Source: Bacteroidaceae bacterium
Lineage (GTDB): Bacteria > Bacteroidota > Bacteroidia > Bacteroidales > Bacteroidaceae
Length of the DNA stretch: 42,831 nt
Direction of reading: 5' to 3'
Assembly: GCA_017540585.1 (NCBI GenBank)
Contig: JAFYAT010000117.1
Location: 1-42,831 of the forward strand
The notes beneath the pieces are model-generated. The model saw only the letters and a list, made by a program, of their open reading frames with translations, searched no databases and was not told the origin of the DNA. Positions 1-8,114 of the stretch are shown one piece after another (position 1 is the first letter of the stretch; every line of letters starts with the position of its first letter). The translations under genes and the position numbers were made by a program.

Positions 1-6
1 GCAAAT

Positions 7-79
7 GCGTCCTTAGCTCAGCTGGTAGAGCAATTGACTCTTAATCAATGGGTCCAGGGTTCGAGCCCCTGAGGGCGTA
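7..79 (+). tRNA. tRNA-Lys (anticodon CTT)
   Basis: A full cloverleaf can be drawn. The acceptor arm is GCGTCCT with AGGGCGT (two G-U pairs), the D arm begins GCTC, the anticodon stem is ATTGA/TCAAT around a seven-base loop with CTT at 40-42, and the T arm is CAGGG/CCCTG around TTCGAGC. CCA is not encoded. It lies 42 bases before tRNA-Ser in the same direction, so the two are probably one transcript whose promoter lies left of the window. Confidence 0.95.
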
Positions 80-121
80 CAATTTGCAAAGATTATTCGA
101 CCGAAGTCGTGGAGCAGTGTT

Positions 122-206
122 GGAGAGATGGCAGAGTGGTCGATTGCATCGGTCTTGAAAACCGACGTACTGAGAGGTACCGGGGGTTCGAATCCCTCTC
201 TCTCCG
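122..206 (+). tRNA. tRNA-Ser (anticodon TGA)
   Basis: The acceptor arm is GGAGAGA with TCTCTCC and discriminator G206. The anticodon stem TCGGT/ACCGA closes a loop carrying TGA. A long variable arm (GTACTGAGAGGTAC) marks it as a class II tRNA, and the T loop is TTCGAAT. The last bases of the gene and its downstream flank recur at 304-328 as a partial duplicate. Confidence 0.95.
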
Positions 207-303
207 CAACAAAGAAGGAAGTCAAAATGACTTCCTTTTTTTGTGGTTTAGAGAGAGTGGATGAGAACCCAATGGTTCGACCCTCGTAGAGCTGGGCGTA
301 GCC

Positions 304-328
304 AATCCCTCTCTCTCCGCAACAAAGA
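304..328 (+). repeat. partial duplicate of the tRNA-Ser 3' end
   Basis: Twenty-five bases here are identical to 191-215, which cover the T loop end, the acceptor 3' strand and the flank of tRNA-Ser. GGTTCGA also recurs just upstream but is separated from the identical block by about 23 unrelated bases. No complete tRNA can be formed. A tRNA tail repeated downstream of an intact tRNA is what integration at a tRNA attB site followed by loss of the element would leave, but local slippage duplication would look the same. Confidence 0.6.
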
Positions 329-363
329 GTAGAATGCTATGTACATAAAAAAGTACATATATT

Positions 364-395
364 TTTGGCGGTATGAGATTAATGGTTTATCTTTG
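364..395 (+). promoter_or_regulatory. Bacteroidota-type promoter for the 48-residue protein
   Basis: TTTG at 364-367 is separated by 20 bases from TATCTTTG at 388-395, which matches the -33/-7 consensus of the Bacteroidota primary sigma factor. The start codon at 422 follows about 26 bases after the -7 element. Confidence 0.75.
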
Positions 396-421
396 CCACG
401 TAAACAATAAATACAACGATT

Positions 422-568
422 ATGACATCATTATCATTTTCCGATTTCAGGAAGAACATTGCCAGCTTGGAAGCCAAGATTGAGAATGCTCGTCAGGAAT
501 ATCGTGAAGGTCGTACGCTGCATTTTGAGAATGCTGCCGCTGCCAAGAAATGGATGGATGAGTTATAA
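422..568 (+). CDS. small hypothetical protein, 48 residues
   Basis: The frame starts ATG ACA TCA and ends at TAA 566-568. The product is charged and probably helical: after MTSLSFSDFRKN comes a stretch with K/E and R/E pairs and a C-terminal FENAAAAKKWMDEL. There is no signal peptide, membrane segment or Cys. It has its own strong promoter (364-395) and a terminator (607-637), so it is a complete monocistronic unit, which is the main argument that it is real. I do not recognise the family. An antitoxin-like or regulatory mini-protein would fit, but nothing proves it. Confidence 0.55.
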   Translation: MTSLSFSDFRKNIASLEAKIENARQEYREGRTLHFENAAAAKKWMDEL

Positions 569-606
569 CTGCTTAAAATTAAACTATAACGAATAAAATA
601 GGTGTA

Positions 607-637
607 TAACAGTTCATTTTTGAACTGTTATTTTTTT
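607..637 (+). terminator. intrinsic terminator of the 48-residue gene
   Basis: TAACAGTTCA (607-616) pairs perfectly with TGAACTGTTA (621-630) around a TTTT loop, followed by seven T (631-637). Confidence 0.85.
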
Positions 638-761
638 CGATTAACGGTATAGATTTGGTGCAGAGAAACGATATTTTGTCGAATAAGCGGTGTGGAATCG
701 GGAGTTTTTGTCGATTAAGCATCGTTCTGTAGTCGTTTTGTTCAGTAATAATATTGCCCAC

Positions 762-825
762 TATAAACCAAAAACCAGCGGAATCGTCAGATGAACATCG
801 GATTCCGTTGGTTTATGGTTTTATA
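762..825. other. long hairpin, function unknown
   Basis: Bases 772-785 pair with 801-814 over 14 base pairs (one G-U). Outside this, 762-770 pair with 816-825 with one bulge. The loop is 15 bases and no pure T run follows. It could be a terminator for the minus strand or a remnant of a small repeat. The stretch 638-761 holds nothing else I can support. Confidence 0.5.
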
Positions 826-939
826 ACCGTTTTGTTTTAGAGTTCCATAAGTTGGGGGGAGTTGAAGGGGGCTTTCTTATCGTAATAATGAAGAAAAGTC
901 GCCATGATTATGTGTCAGGACAACTTTTTTCTATTTTAA

Positions 940-972
940 TTGCTGTTTTACCAAATTAATATTGTACCTTTG
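940..972 (+). promoter_or_regulatory. probable promoter of the xylanase gene
   Basis: TACCTTTG at 965-972 is a full -7 element. The -33 element is only TTGC (940-943), 21 bases upstream. Transcription from here gives an unusually long leader of about 315 bases before the ATG at 1296. The leader contains a 23-codon open frame (985-1056) and several CTTAACTTC-like words but no riboswitch I recognise. Confidence 0.55.
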
Positions 973-1295
973 TGACAATTGCGAATGAGGAGGTTGGTGG
1001 TATCGTTACAATTAACTTTCACGGAAGACGTGAATTGCTTGACCTTTACTTCTTAACTTCTTGGGGCAATATAGAGAAGATTTATTCAATATTCGGAAAT
1101 ACTTCTCTTGTAGTAAAGATGAGTAAATAGAAGTTAAATTAAGTAAAGAGACACTGCCATGTCAATACAATTTGGCGAACAGACTATTGTCTTTTAACTT
1201 CTTTTTAATCCTTTTTATTTCATTTTACTTCCATAAATGAGCAAGTTGATTAAGTGAATTATTATTTTAATACTAAACCTAAATAGCATTAACAC

Positions 1296-3974
1296 ATGAA
1301 AAAAAGCTTTAGTGAATGTCCTGCACTTGCCTTACGTAAGCACCTTACCACAGGAATGCTTACTGCATTGATGGCTATGGCATCTAACGGTGCAAAGGCT
1401 CAGCTGTCAACCAATCCGGACAAGTTCCTCGGAAACATTACAACCTCGTATCAAGTGGATTATGGCAAGGAGAAGTACTATACTCTCTGGAATCAGATAA
1501 CCTGCGAGAATGAGTCAAAGTGGAGCTCCATTGAGGGCTCGCGCAACTCGTTCAACTGGGGTGGCAGCGACAATGCGTACAACTACGCCAAGAGCCACGG
1601 TTTCCCATTCAAGTTCCACACTCTCATCTGGGGCTCACAGTACCCTGGATTCATGGACAACCTATCTACTTCCGAACAGTACAAGGCTATCGTGGAGTGG
1701 ATGGATGCCATCAAGAAACATTATCCTAACCTCGAGATGATAGACGTGGTCAACGAGGCTGTGGCAGGTCATGCTCCAGCTCCTTACAAGAACGCACTCG
1801 GAGGTGACGGCAAGACAGGATTTGACTGGATAATCAAGGCATTCGAGATGGCGCACGAGCGTTGGCCTAATGCCATCCTTATCTACAATGACTACAACAC
1901 GTTCCAGTGGCAACGCACTCAGTTCATCGAACTTGTGCGCACACTTCGTGACGCTGGTGCCCCTATAGACGCATACGGCTGTCAGTCACACGACCTTACG
2001 GATATGGACGTCAACAGCTTCAAGTCAGCCATGAACGAGATACAGACGGCTCTCAAGATGCCTATGTACAGTACGGAGTACGACATTGGCACATCGGATG
2101 ATAGCAAGCAGTTGCAGCGCTACAAGGAACAGATCCCTTATATGTGGGAAGCTGACTATTGTGCAGGAGTCACTCTCTGGGGATATATCTATGGCAAGAC
2201 ATGGACAACAGACGGTAACTCAGGCATCATCAAGGATGGCAAAGACCGTCCAGCAATGTCATGGTTGCGTGACTATATGGCATCAGACAAGGCTAAGACT
2301 GCCAAGAGCCCGTTCCCAGGAATGAAGAAGGAGGCATCCGTATATATCAAGCCAGCAAACATACGAGTGGAGAAGGGAGAAGATGTGCCTGTAGAGGTGC
2401 GTGCAGCCCTTCGTACAAAGACCATAGAACGCGTTGAGCTGTATTCAAAGAACACTCTTGTTGCCACACTTACTGAGGCACCTTATACCGTGACCATTCC
2501 TGCCACCGCACTTGGTAGATACGACCTCAAGGCCATCGTGTATGACACTGAGGGCAACAAGTATGAGCGCATAGGCGGATTCACGGCTTACAATCCTCGC
2601 AAGGCTTACAAGAACCTCTCCATCCCTGGAACTATTCAGGGCGAAGACTTTGACATAGGTGCAGAGAGCATCTCTTATCATGACGGCGACGGCAATAATC
2701 AGGGAACAAACTCATACCGTTCAAACGGCGGTGGCGTGGATATCGTGACAGCATCATCGGGTTATGCCATCGGCTATACTCAGGCAGGCGAATGGCTCGA
2801 ATATACAGTCAATGTCAAGGAAGCCGGCATCTACTCATACGATGCATATCTCTCAGCCGATGCAGCAGGAGCAGCAGTCCGTCTTGCAGTGGTCAAGGAC
2901 GGAGTGCCACAGGATATCAGTGGCGACATCAACTGTCCTAACTACGGATGGGAGTCATACCGCAATGTACACGGACGCACCAGCATAGCCCTTGAAGAGG
3001 GAACGAACGTCATCCGTGTAACATGGATGAAGGGCGCGTGCAATCTTGACCGTTTGACCTTCAAGAAGGTGGAGGTCGATAATGACATGAAGATTTCCCT
3101 CAATGTCACTCCTTCTCCAGCAACAGTAAGTACGGCATCAAACATCAGCGTTACGGCATCCTCACCAACAAGCACTATCAGCAACGTGAAGATTTATGTG
3201 AATGATGTATTGTTACGTACACTTACAAGCAGTTACGAAACAACTTACACACCTACAGCAAAGGGCACCGTTGTCATTTCAGCCATTGCAACAGATGCAG
3301 AAGGCAAGGAGTCAAAGATAGCGTCAAAGAGCGTAGTCGTAAACAACAAGCGTACAGCCTACCGCACAGTCACTCTCCCAGGAACGATTGAGGCAGAGAA
3401 CTTTGACAAGGGTGGTGAAGGTCTCACGTTCCACGACTCCGATGACAAGGACGAGGGTAAGGCAAGCTACCGTACCGACAACGAGGGTGTGGATATTGTC
3501 AAGACATCATCAGGCAATGTGCTCGGATATACTGCCACAAACGAGTGGGTAGAATATACTGTCAAGGTCAAGGAGGCAGGAACATACACATACGAGGCAA
3601 CCGTTTCGTCAGGAACAACAGGCTCAGGCTTCCGCATCAGCAATGTCGTTGACGGCAAGCTTACGACCCTTGCAACAGTGTCAGTTCCTCAGACAGCCAG
3701 CAACAGCTGGGATACTTACAAGGTTGTTAAGGGTAGAATCCTTAAACAGCTTGAAGAGGGCGAGTACCGCATCCGTATCACCATCACAGGTGCTAACTGC
3801 AACATTGACAAGATTAACTTCATCTGTTCAGTTCCTGCTGGAATCGGAGAAGTTGAAGCCGACGTTCCAGCAGCTGATGACAGCAAGCCAGTATATAACC
3901 TCCGTGGTCAGAAGGTTGATACCAATTATAAGGGCATCATCATCCGCAATGGTAAGAAGATTATACGCAGGTAA
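1296..3974 (+). CDS. secreted GH10 endo-1,4-beta-xylanase with two CBM6 modules
   Basis: This enzyme should cut the beta-1,4-xylan backbone outside the cytoplasm. Residues 1-35 are a signal peptide ending in AKA before QLS. The GH10 domain covers about 36-335: DVVNEA carries the probable acid/base E154, STEYDIG the probable nucleophile E261, and LWGY is seen near 294. An Ig-like spacer (345-430) leads to a first CBM6-like module (441-592; GTIQGEDFD, GEWLEYTV, CNLDRLTF), a second Ig-like spacer (597-685) and a second CBM6-like module (692-845; GTIEAENFD, NEWVEYTV, CNIDKINF). The C-terminus VYNLRGQKV...GIIIRNGKKIIRR resembles the sorting tails of type IX secretion cargo. At 892 residues it is a modular plant-wall enzyme. 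No susC/susD or other glycosidase lies nearby, so it is an orphan rather than part of a visible polysaccharide utilisation locus. Start and signal peptide agree. Confidence 0.93.
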   Translation: MKKSFSECPALALRKHLTTGMLTALMAMASNGAKAQLSTNPDKFLGNITTSYQVDYGKEKYYTLWNQITCENESKWSSIEGSRNSFNWGGSDNAYNYAKSHGFPFKFHTLIWGSQYPGFMDNLSTSEQYKAIVEWMDAIKKHYPNLEMIDVVNEAVAGHAPAPYKNALGGDGKTGFDWIIKAFEMAHERWPNAILIYNDYNTFQWQRTQFIELVRTLRDAGAPIDAYGCQSHDLTDMDVNSFKSAMNEIQTALKMPMYSTEYDIGTSDDSKQLQRYKEQIPYMWEADYCAGVTLWGYIYGKTWTTDGNSGIIKDGKDRPAMSWLRDYMASDKAKTAKSPFPGMKKEASVYIKPANIRVEKGEDVPVEVRAALRTKTIERVELYSKNTLVATLTEAPYTVTIPATALGRYDLKAIVYDTEGNKYERIGGFTAYNPRKAYKNLSIPGTIQGEDFDIGAESISYHDGDGNNQGTNSYRSNGGGVDIVTASSGYAIGYTQAGEWLEYTVNVKEAGIYSYDAYLSADAAGAAVRLAVVKDGVPQDISGDINCPNYGWESYRNVHGRTSIALEEGTNVIRVTWMKGACNLDRLTFKKVEVDNDMKISLNVTPSPATVSTASNISVTASSPTSTISNVKIYVNDVLLRTLTSSYETTYTPTAKGTVVISAIATDAEGKESKIASKSVVVNNKRTAYRTVTLPGTIEAENFDKGGEGLTFHDSDDKDEGKASYRTDNEGVDIVKTSSGNVLGYTATNEWVEYTVKVKEAGTYTYEATVSSGTTGSGFRISNVVDGKLTTLATVSVPQTASNSWDTYKVVKGRILKQLEEGEYRIRITITGANCNIDKINFICSVPAGIGEVEADVPAADDSKPVYNLRGQKVDTNYKGIIIRNGKKIIRR

Positions 3975-3990
3975 AGATAAAATATAAATA

Positions 3991-4028
3991 AAAATGGGAG
4001 TTAACTTCGGTTAGCTCCCATTTTTTTT
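3991..4028. terminator. bidirectional terminator between convergent genes
   Basis: AAAATGGGAGTTAAC (3991-4005) pairs with 4010-4024 around a UUCG tetraloop, with one G-U pair. Eight T follow on the plus strand, and the A run on the 5' side serves the minus strand. It ends the xylanase transcript and sits at the stop of the convergent metallophosphoesterase gene. Confidence 0.9.
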
Positions 4029-5730
4029 ATTCTTCTTTTTCCTTATTTTTATCGTTGCCAAAAAGTATTTCGCGTTCCCTTACTTCTGCAACCTTAACCC
4101 ATTCTTCTGGAACAAATCGCCAGTGGTTCTTGGCTTCAGGGATAATGGTGTGCTTCTCCTTGATGTACTCCATAAGATAATAACGAATATCCTTGTCGGT
4201 ACTGCACACCACACGCTTGTCTATCTCTTCCTTGGTAAGGCCTGCTCCCTTGGTAAGAAGTTCGCCACCTCCATTTGAGCGGTAAGCGGTCATTGCAACC
4301 TTGTACATGCGGTTCATGTCAAAAGGTGTTCCGTCATCCATGCACTTTATGGTAATACGTTCGCCATCGCCCTTGCGAACATCCACTTCATATTGAATGC
4401 CAGAAGCAGAATCGAAGTTGAAGATGAAATTCTTGAACCCAATACGGTTCGGATTACTCTTCATTGGACCAATCTGAAGGAATGGGTCGTCGGCTGATGT
4501 CATCTGACATATCCATGCGCCATAGCTCATTTCGAGATAGTTCTTTATCTCCTTGCCACTAAGCATGAGAGTGTAGAGGTGGTCTTCAAAACGGTAAAGG
4601 TTGAACAAGTTGTTTACCTTCACCTCACCAGGTTCTATACTGGCGGAGAAGAACAAAGGTGCTGCAAATGAAATGTCTGCACCAGAAATGTGCAACTGGA
4701 GTTCCTGAATAAGGTCGATGTAAGACGAAGAACCGAAGTAGGCATCACTCACATCAACACCATTGACGAACTTGCCAATCTTTTCGGAGGAGAACACGCG
4801 TATGTTCTTGAAGTCATAGTGGAACATCTTCTTGAACTCGTTGGCATGAAGATTGCTTAGCGTTCCTATATAGTGAAGTTGGCAAGAACTTTCGTGCCTA
4901 ACCACCTCGCCCGATGAATTGAGCGAAAATTCAAGGTTAACCTCGGCAACACTATTGGCATAGCAACCAGGATTGACACAGAGGACACTCTTGCCACAAG
5001 GTGCTTCAACCTCTTCCATATTGCTTGCGTGGTCGTGACCATATAATATAAGGTCAAAGCCATCAACGCCCGTTGCTGTATCACGAGTGGCGTTCTCCTT
5101 GTATTCTGGAGTGTCAATGCCATCATCCATACCCGAATGGAAAAGTCCTACGATAAAGTCAGGTTCTTCCACCTCCTTTACGTGTGCAATCCATTTTCTT
5201 GCACTCGTCTTGATGTCCTCAAACCTCATGTCCTTCCACACATCACTTGGAATCCAATGAGGTATGGCAGGTGTGACAAAGCCTATGATGGCAATCTTAA
5301 CGCCACTACGACGGATGATGGTGTAAGGTTCAAAATAGGGAAGTCCCGTTTCTACGTCAATGGCATTTGCACCAAGAATAGGAAAGTTACAGTCGCCCAC
5401 AAACTTATCGAAAACCTCATGTCCCGTTTCTATATCGTGATTACCTATCACGCCTACGTCATAACCGATGAAGTTCATCATGTCTGCTACACGATGATGC
5501 TTGGATGGGTCATTCACGTAGTTGAAATAGTATGATGTTGGTTCGCCCTGAATAATGTCGCCACCATCGATTAGGATTGTTCCTACGGGATTCTTCTTGC
5601 ATAACTGAGCCACAAAACCATGAACACGCTGAAGACTTCCTTTGCCCCAGCGTTCATGTCTGAAATCATACGGAAAATAGTTTCCATGTATGTCAGTTGT
5701 GAATAATATGGTTAGTTTGCGAGTTTCCGT
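4027..5730 (-). CDS. 5'-nucleotidase/cyclic phosphodiesterase-like metallophosphoesterase with no standard start codon
   Basis: The protein reads as a calcineurin-like metallophosphoesterase followed by a 5'-nucleotidase C-terminal domain. In frame one sees TTDIHGNYFPYDF (first metal ligands D and H), IDGGDII, VIGNHDIE, LFHSG and YGHDHASN, then the substrate domain with AYRSNGGGE. No signal peptide precedes the catalytic domain. The first ATG/GTG/TTG in frame is GTG at 5613, but it lies 27 codons after the DIHG motif, so starting there would remove metal ligands. The frame is open to the stop at 5749-5751 and contains no ATG, GTG or TTG before DIHG. An ACG at 5730 sits where relatives would start (about 12 residues before the D) and is my placeholder start, giving 567 residues. 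Either a near-cognate start is used, an ATG was mutated or misread, or the gene is decaying. No -7 element is seen upstream, only the octamer array. Confidence 0.75.
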   Translation of the reverse strand, partial: TETRKLTILFTTDIHGNYFPYDFRHERWGKGSLQRVHGFVAQLCKKNPVGTILIDGGDIIQGEPTSYYFNYVNDPSKHHRVADMMNFIGYDVGVIGNHDIETGHEVFDKFVGDCNFPILGANAIDVETGLPYFEPYTIIRRSGVKIAIIGFVTPAIPHWIPSDVWKDMRFEDIKTSARKWIAHVKEVEEPDFIVGLFHSGMDDGIDTPEYKENATRDTATGVDGFDLILYGHDHASNMEEVEAPCGKSVLCVNPGCYANSVAEVNLEFSLNSSGEVVRHESSCQLHYIGTLSNLHANEFKKMFHYDFKNIRVFSSEKIGKFVNGVDVSDAYFGSSSYIDLIQELQLHISGADISFAAPLFFSASIEPGEVKVNNLFNLYRFEDHLYTLMLSGKEIKNYLEMSYGAWICQMTSADDPFLQIGPMKSNPNRIGFKNFIFNFDSASGIQYEVDVRKGDGERITIKCMDDGTPFDMNRMYKVAMTAYRSNGGGELLTKGAGLTKEEIDKRVVCSTDKDIRYYLMEYIKEKHTIIPEAKNHWRFVPEEWVKVAEVREREILFGNDKNKEKEE

Positions 5731-5738
5731 GGGATGTG

Positions 5739-5898
5739 AGTTTTTAAGTTATTGAGTTTTTAAGTTTTTAAGTTTGTAAGTTTGTAAGTTTTTGAGTTTT
5801 TAAGTTTTTGAGTTTTTAAGTTTTTGTGTTATTGAGTTTTTGAGTTATTGAGTTTTTGAGTTTTTGAGTTCTTAAGTTTGTAAGTTCTTGAGTTATTA
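5739..5898. repeat. degenerate octamer tandem array upstream of the metallophosphoesterase
   Basis: About 20 copies of an eight-base unit run head to tail, AGTTTTTG or AGTTTTTA on the plus strand (AACTCAAA/AACTTAAA-type on the coding strand of the minus gene), with variants such as AGTTATTG and AGTTTGTA. Because 8 is not a multiple of 3 and the unit contains TAA, all frames are stopped inside the array, so it cannot be coding. The same word in the same coding-strand sense precedes ruvX (24421-24446) and deoD (41770-41898). Confidence 0.85.
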
Positions 5899-5950
5899 CA
5901 TTCTTGAACTCTATGGAAAACTATAAAATATAGAATGACTATACTTTATA

Positions 5951-6003
5951 AAAATATTAGAGGCTCCAGACAATATAGAATAACTATAATACTCCAGAGC
6001 CTC
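5951..6003 (-). terminator. probable terminator of pheS
   Basis: On the minus strand GAGGCTC (5997-6003) pairs with GAGCCTC (5960-5966); flanking TGGA/TCTG words may extend it. The loop is long (30 bases) and contains ATAGAATAACTATA-like words. T-rich sequence follows. Moderate because of the loop. Confidence 0.5.
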
Positions 6004-6024
6004 CAAAATAACTCTTATTTATGA

Positions 6025-7041
6025 TTAGTTTGCTGCCTCAAACTCCTTGAGGAAACGAACGTCGTTCTCTGAGAAGAGACGGAGGTCCTTAACCTGATAC
6101 TTGAGGTTTGTAATACGCTCAATACCCATACCGAAAGCATAACCCTTGTACTTTGTAGAGTCAATACCATTAAGCTCAAGCACGTTCGGATGAACCATAC
6201 CACAACCAAGAATCTCAAGCCATCCGCTACCCTTACACATAGAGCAGCCTTCACCCTTACAGAGGGTACAGCTTACGTCCATCTCAGCACTTGGCTCTGT
6301 GAATGGGAAGTATGAAGGACGGAGACGAATCTTTGTGTCCTCACCGAACATCTCACGTGCAAAGAGGAGAAGCACCTGCTTGAGGTCTGTAAAGCTTACG
6401 TTCTCGTCAACGTAGAGCCCTTCTACCTGATGGAAGAAGCAATGAGCACGTGCACTTACTGCCTCGTTACGATAAACACGTCCTGGGCAGATGATACGGA
6501 GTGGTGGTTGCTGCTTCTCCATCACACGGCTCTGTACAGAACTTGTGTGAGTACGGAGAATTATGTCTGGATGAGCCTCCACAAAGAATGTGTCCTGCAT
6601 ATCACGTGCTGGATGATCTTCTGCAAAGTTCATTGCAGAGAATACGTGCCAGTCGTCTTCAACCTCAGGTCCCTCAGCGAGAGAGAATCCGAGACGAGAG
6701 AATATATCGATGATTTCGTTCTTGACAATAGTGAGAGGGTGGCGTGTTCCGAGTGCTACAGGATAAGCTGTACGTGTGATGTCAATACCACAGTCAGTAT
6801 CAGTAGTTTCAAAAGAGGCACGAAGAGCATTGAGTTTCTCTGTAGCCTTGTTCTTGAGTTCGTTGATTTTTACACCAATCTCCTTCTTCTGCTCAGCAGG
6901 TACATTACGGAAGTCTGCCATCAAGGCTGTAATAGCACCTTTTTTGCTGAGATACTTGATGCGCAAAGCCTCAATCTCGTCAGCATTGTTTGCAACAAGA
7001 CTGTCAACTTCTGCAATCAAACTATTTATTTTTTCTAACAT
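6025..7041 (-). CDS. pheS: phenylalanyl-tRNA synthetase alpha subunit
   Basis: The catalytic alpha chain of the heterotetrameric PheRS charges tRNA-Phe in the cytoplasm. The product has 338 residues, normal for the family. The N-terminal coiled coil (1-90) is followed by the class II core: HPLTIVKNEIIDIFSRLGF, then HARDMQDTF (here HPARDMQDTF), LRTHTSSVQSR (motif 2 region), a short Cys cluster CTLCKGEGCSMCKGSG, and GFGMGIERI-type motif 3 (AFGMGIERITNLKY). The start ATG is followed by a typical MLEKINSLIAEVDSL. pheT is not in the window. A -7 element lies 40 bases upstream. Confidence 0.96.
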   Translation of the reverse strand: MLEKINSLIAEVDSLVANNADEIEALRIKYLSKKGAITALMADFRNVPAEQKKEIGVKINELKNKATEKLNALRASFETTDTDCGIDITRTAYPVALGTRHPLTIVKNEIIDIFSRLGFSLAEGPEVEDDWHVFSAMNFAEDHPARDMQDTFFVEAHPDIILRTHTSSVQSRVMEKQQPPLRIICPGRVYRNEAVSARAHCFFHQVEGLYVDENVSFTDLKQVLLLFAREMFGEDTKIRLRPSYFPFTEPSAEMDVSCTLCKGEGCSMCKGSGWLEILGCGMVHPNVLELNGIDSTKYKGYAFGMGIERITNLKYQVKDLRLFSENDVRFLKEFEAAN

Positions 7042-7080
7042 AATTACTTATAATTACAGTTGCTTTTTTACATTTTCACG

Positions 7081-7088
7081 CAAAGATA
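7081..7088 (-). promoter_or_regulatory. -7 element of the pheS promoter
   Basis: On the minus strand this reads TATCTTTG, a full match, about 40 bases before the pheS ATG. No good TTTG is found at the -33 position, where an A run lies instead. Confidence 0.55.
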
Positions 7089-7108
7089 ACGCTTTTTTTT
7101 TGTATTTT

Positions 7109-7140
7109 GGTATAAGATATAAAATTATAGTGTAAATTTG
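7109..7140 (+). promoter_or_regulatory. promoter of the lipoprotein gene
   Basis: TTTG at 7109-7112, 20 bases, then TAAATTTG at 7133-7140. This predicts a 5' leader of about 60 bases. A second -7-like word, TATTTTTG (7197-7204), ends two bases before the ATG and could only yield a leaderless message. Confidence 0.65.
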
Positions 7141-7206
7141 CGCAAAAATCGTCGGGCACTATCTGCAAAAAGTGTTTTTGAGTAATGCTGACGACTTATT
7201 TTTGCA

Positions 7207-8046
7207 ATGAACATAACATCTACAAAGGTACTTGTTCTGGCATGCATTGTCATGTGTGCTTGTAACAATGGCGGACAATCGTCATCTGACGAAACAACTA
7301 ATGACTCTATAAATTCTGCAGACGAGAAACTTGACACACTTAATCTTTTTGATGAAGTCGAGCCTCCAGTTTCTGCAGATGAATTGTTCGTTGATTTCTT
7401 CTTCAATTTTGCTGCTGACCCTAAATATCAGAGCCAACGAATCAAGTTCCCGCTCCCTATGAAGGATAATGATGCACGTCTTGACATTACTCCTGACGAT
7501 TGGCATCAGTTCAACCGTTTCAAGGCTCAGGAATTCTATTCTGTAATATATGAACGAGAGAATGACCTTGAGCTGCAGAAGGATACATCGCTTTCGCACG
7601 TTTGTGTACAGTGGATTGACCTCAAGGATGAATATATAGAAGAGTTCAACTTCAGGCGTATCAATGGAAAATGGATGCTTACGGACATAGTGAAAGAGGA
7701 TATGAAGAATTCGCCTAATGGTTCTTTCTTAAAGTTCTATGCACAGTTCGTATCTGATTCCGTTTATCAACGCGAAGCTATAGTTTCTCCTCTTAAGTTC
7801 ATAACGCTTCAGGAAGACCCAGATGAACCTACATTAACAGAGGAATTGTCGGTGGATGAATGGTTCAGTATGCAATCGGATATGCCTGTTATTACAGACG
7901 TTATAGCAAATATAGACTTCGGACAGACCTGCATTAGTCAGAACCGTAAGAAGATACTTATGGAGGGTGTAAGCAATGGCCTCTGTATCAAGTTCAAGTT
8001 TGATAAGGTCGGTAATCAATGGAGATTATTTGAAGTGGAAAATTGA
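7207..8046 (+). CDS. DUF4348-like lipoprotein
   Basis: A 279-residue product starts MNITSTKVLVLACIVMCACNNGG, a lipoprotein signal with two candidate lipobox cysteines (C13 after VLA, C19 after MCA). An acidic, Ser/Thr-rich linker (residues 22-55) leads to a folded domain with SADELFVDFFFNFAADPKYQSQRIKFPL, which I associate with the Bacteroidota family DUF4348, and a second similar half later (ELSVDEWF...ILMEGVSNGLCIKFKF). It is probably anchored to the outer membrane or periplasmic face. Its job is unknown. It leads a run with murB and the MBL hydrolase, separated by only 68 and 79 bases. Confidence 0.8.
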   Translation: MNITSTKVLVLACIVMCACNNGGQSSSDETTNDSINSADEKLDTLNLFDEVEPPVSADELFVDFFFNFAADPKYQSQRIKFPLPMKDNDARLDITPDDWHQFNRFKAQEFYSVIYERENDLELQKDTSLSHVCVQWIDLKDEYIEEFNFRRINGKWMLTDIVKEDMKNSPNGSFLKFYAQFVSDSVYQREAIVSPLKFITLQEDPDEPTLTEELSVDEWFSMQSDMPVITDVIANIDFGQTCISQNRKKILMEGVSNGLCIKFKFDKVGNQWRLFEVEN

Positions 8047-8114
8047 TTTTTCAGATTAGACAAGTTCTATAGATTTATTAGAGCGTGTCATTAAGCTTTT
8101 AATCCCGAAAAATA

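Noticed and set aside
13-225. Minus-strand open frame across the two tRNA genes
   Set aside because: Antisense to tRNA-Lys and tRNA-Ser; tRNA genes often give such frames by chance.
579-761. 60-residue minus-strand open frame
   Set aside because: It runs through the terminator hairpin at 607-637 and has low-complexity, unfamiliar sequence with no promoter.
5739-5898. Phase-variable coding repeat for the metallophosphoesterase
   Set aside because: The eight-base unit would shift frame on slippage, but every frame is stopped inside the array, so it cannot link an upstream start to the gene.
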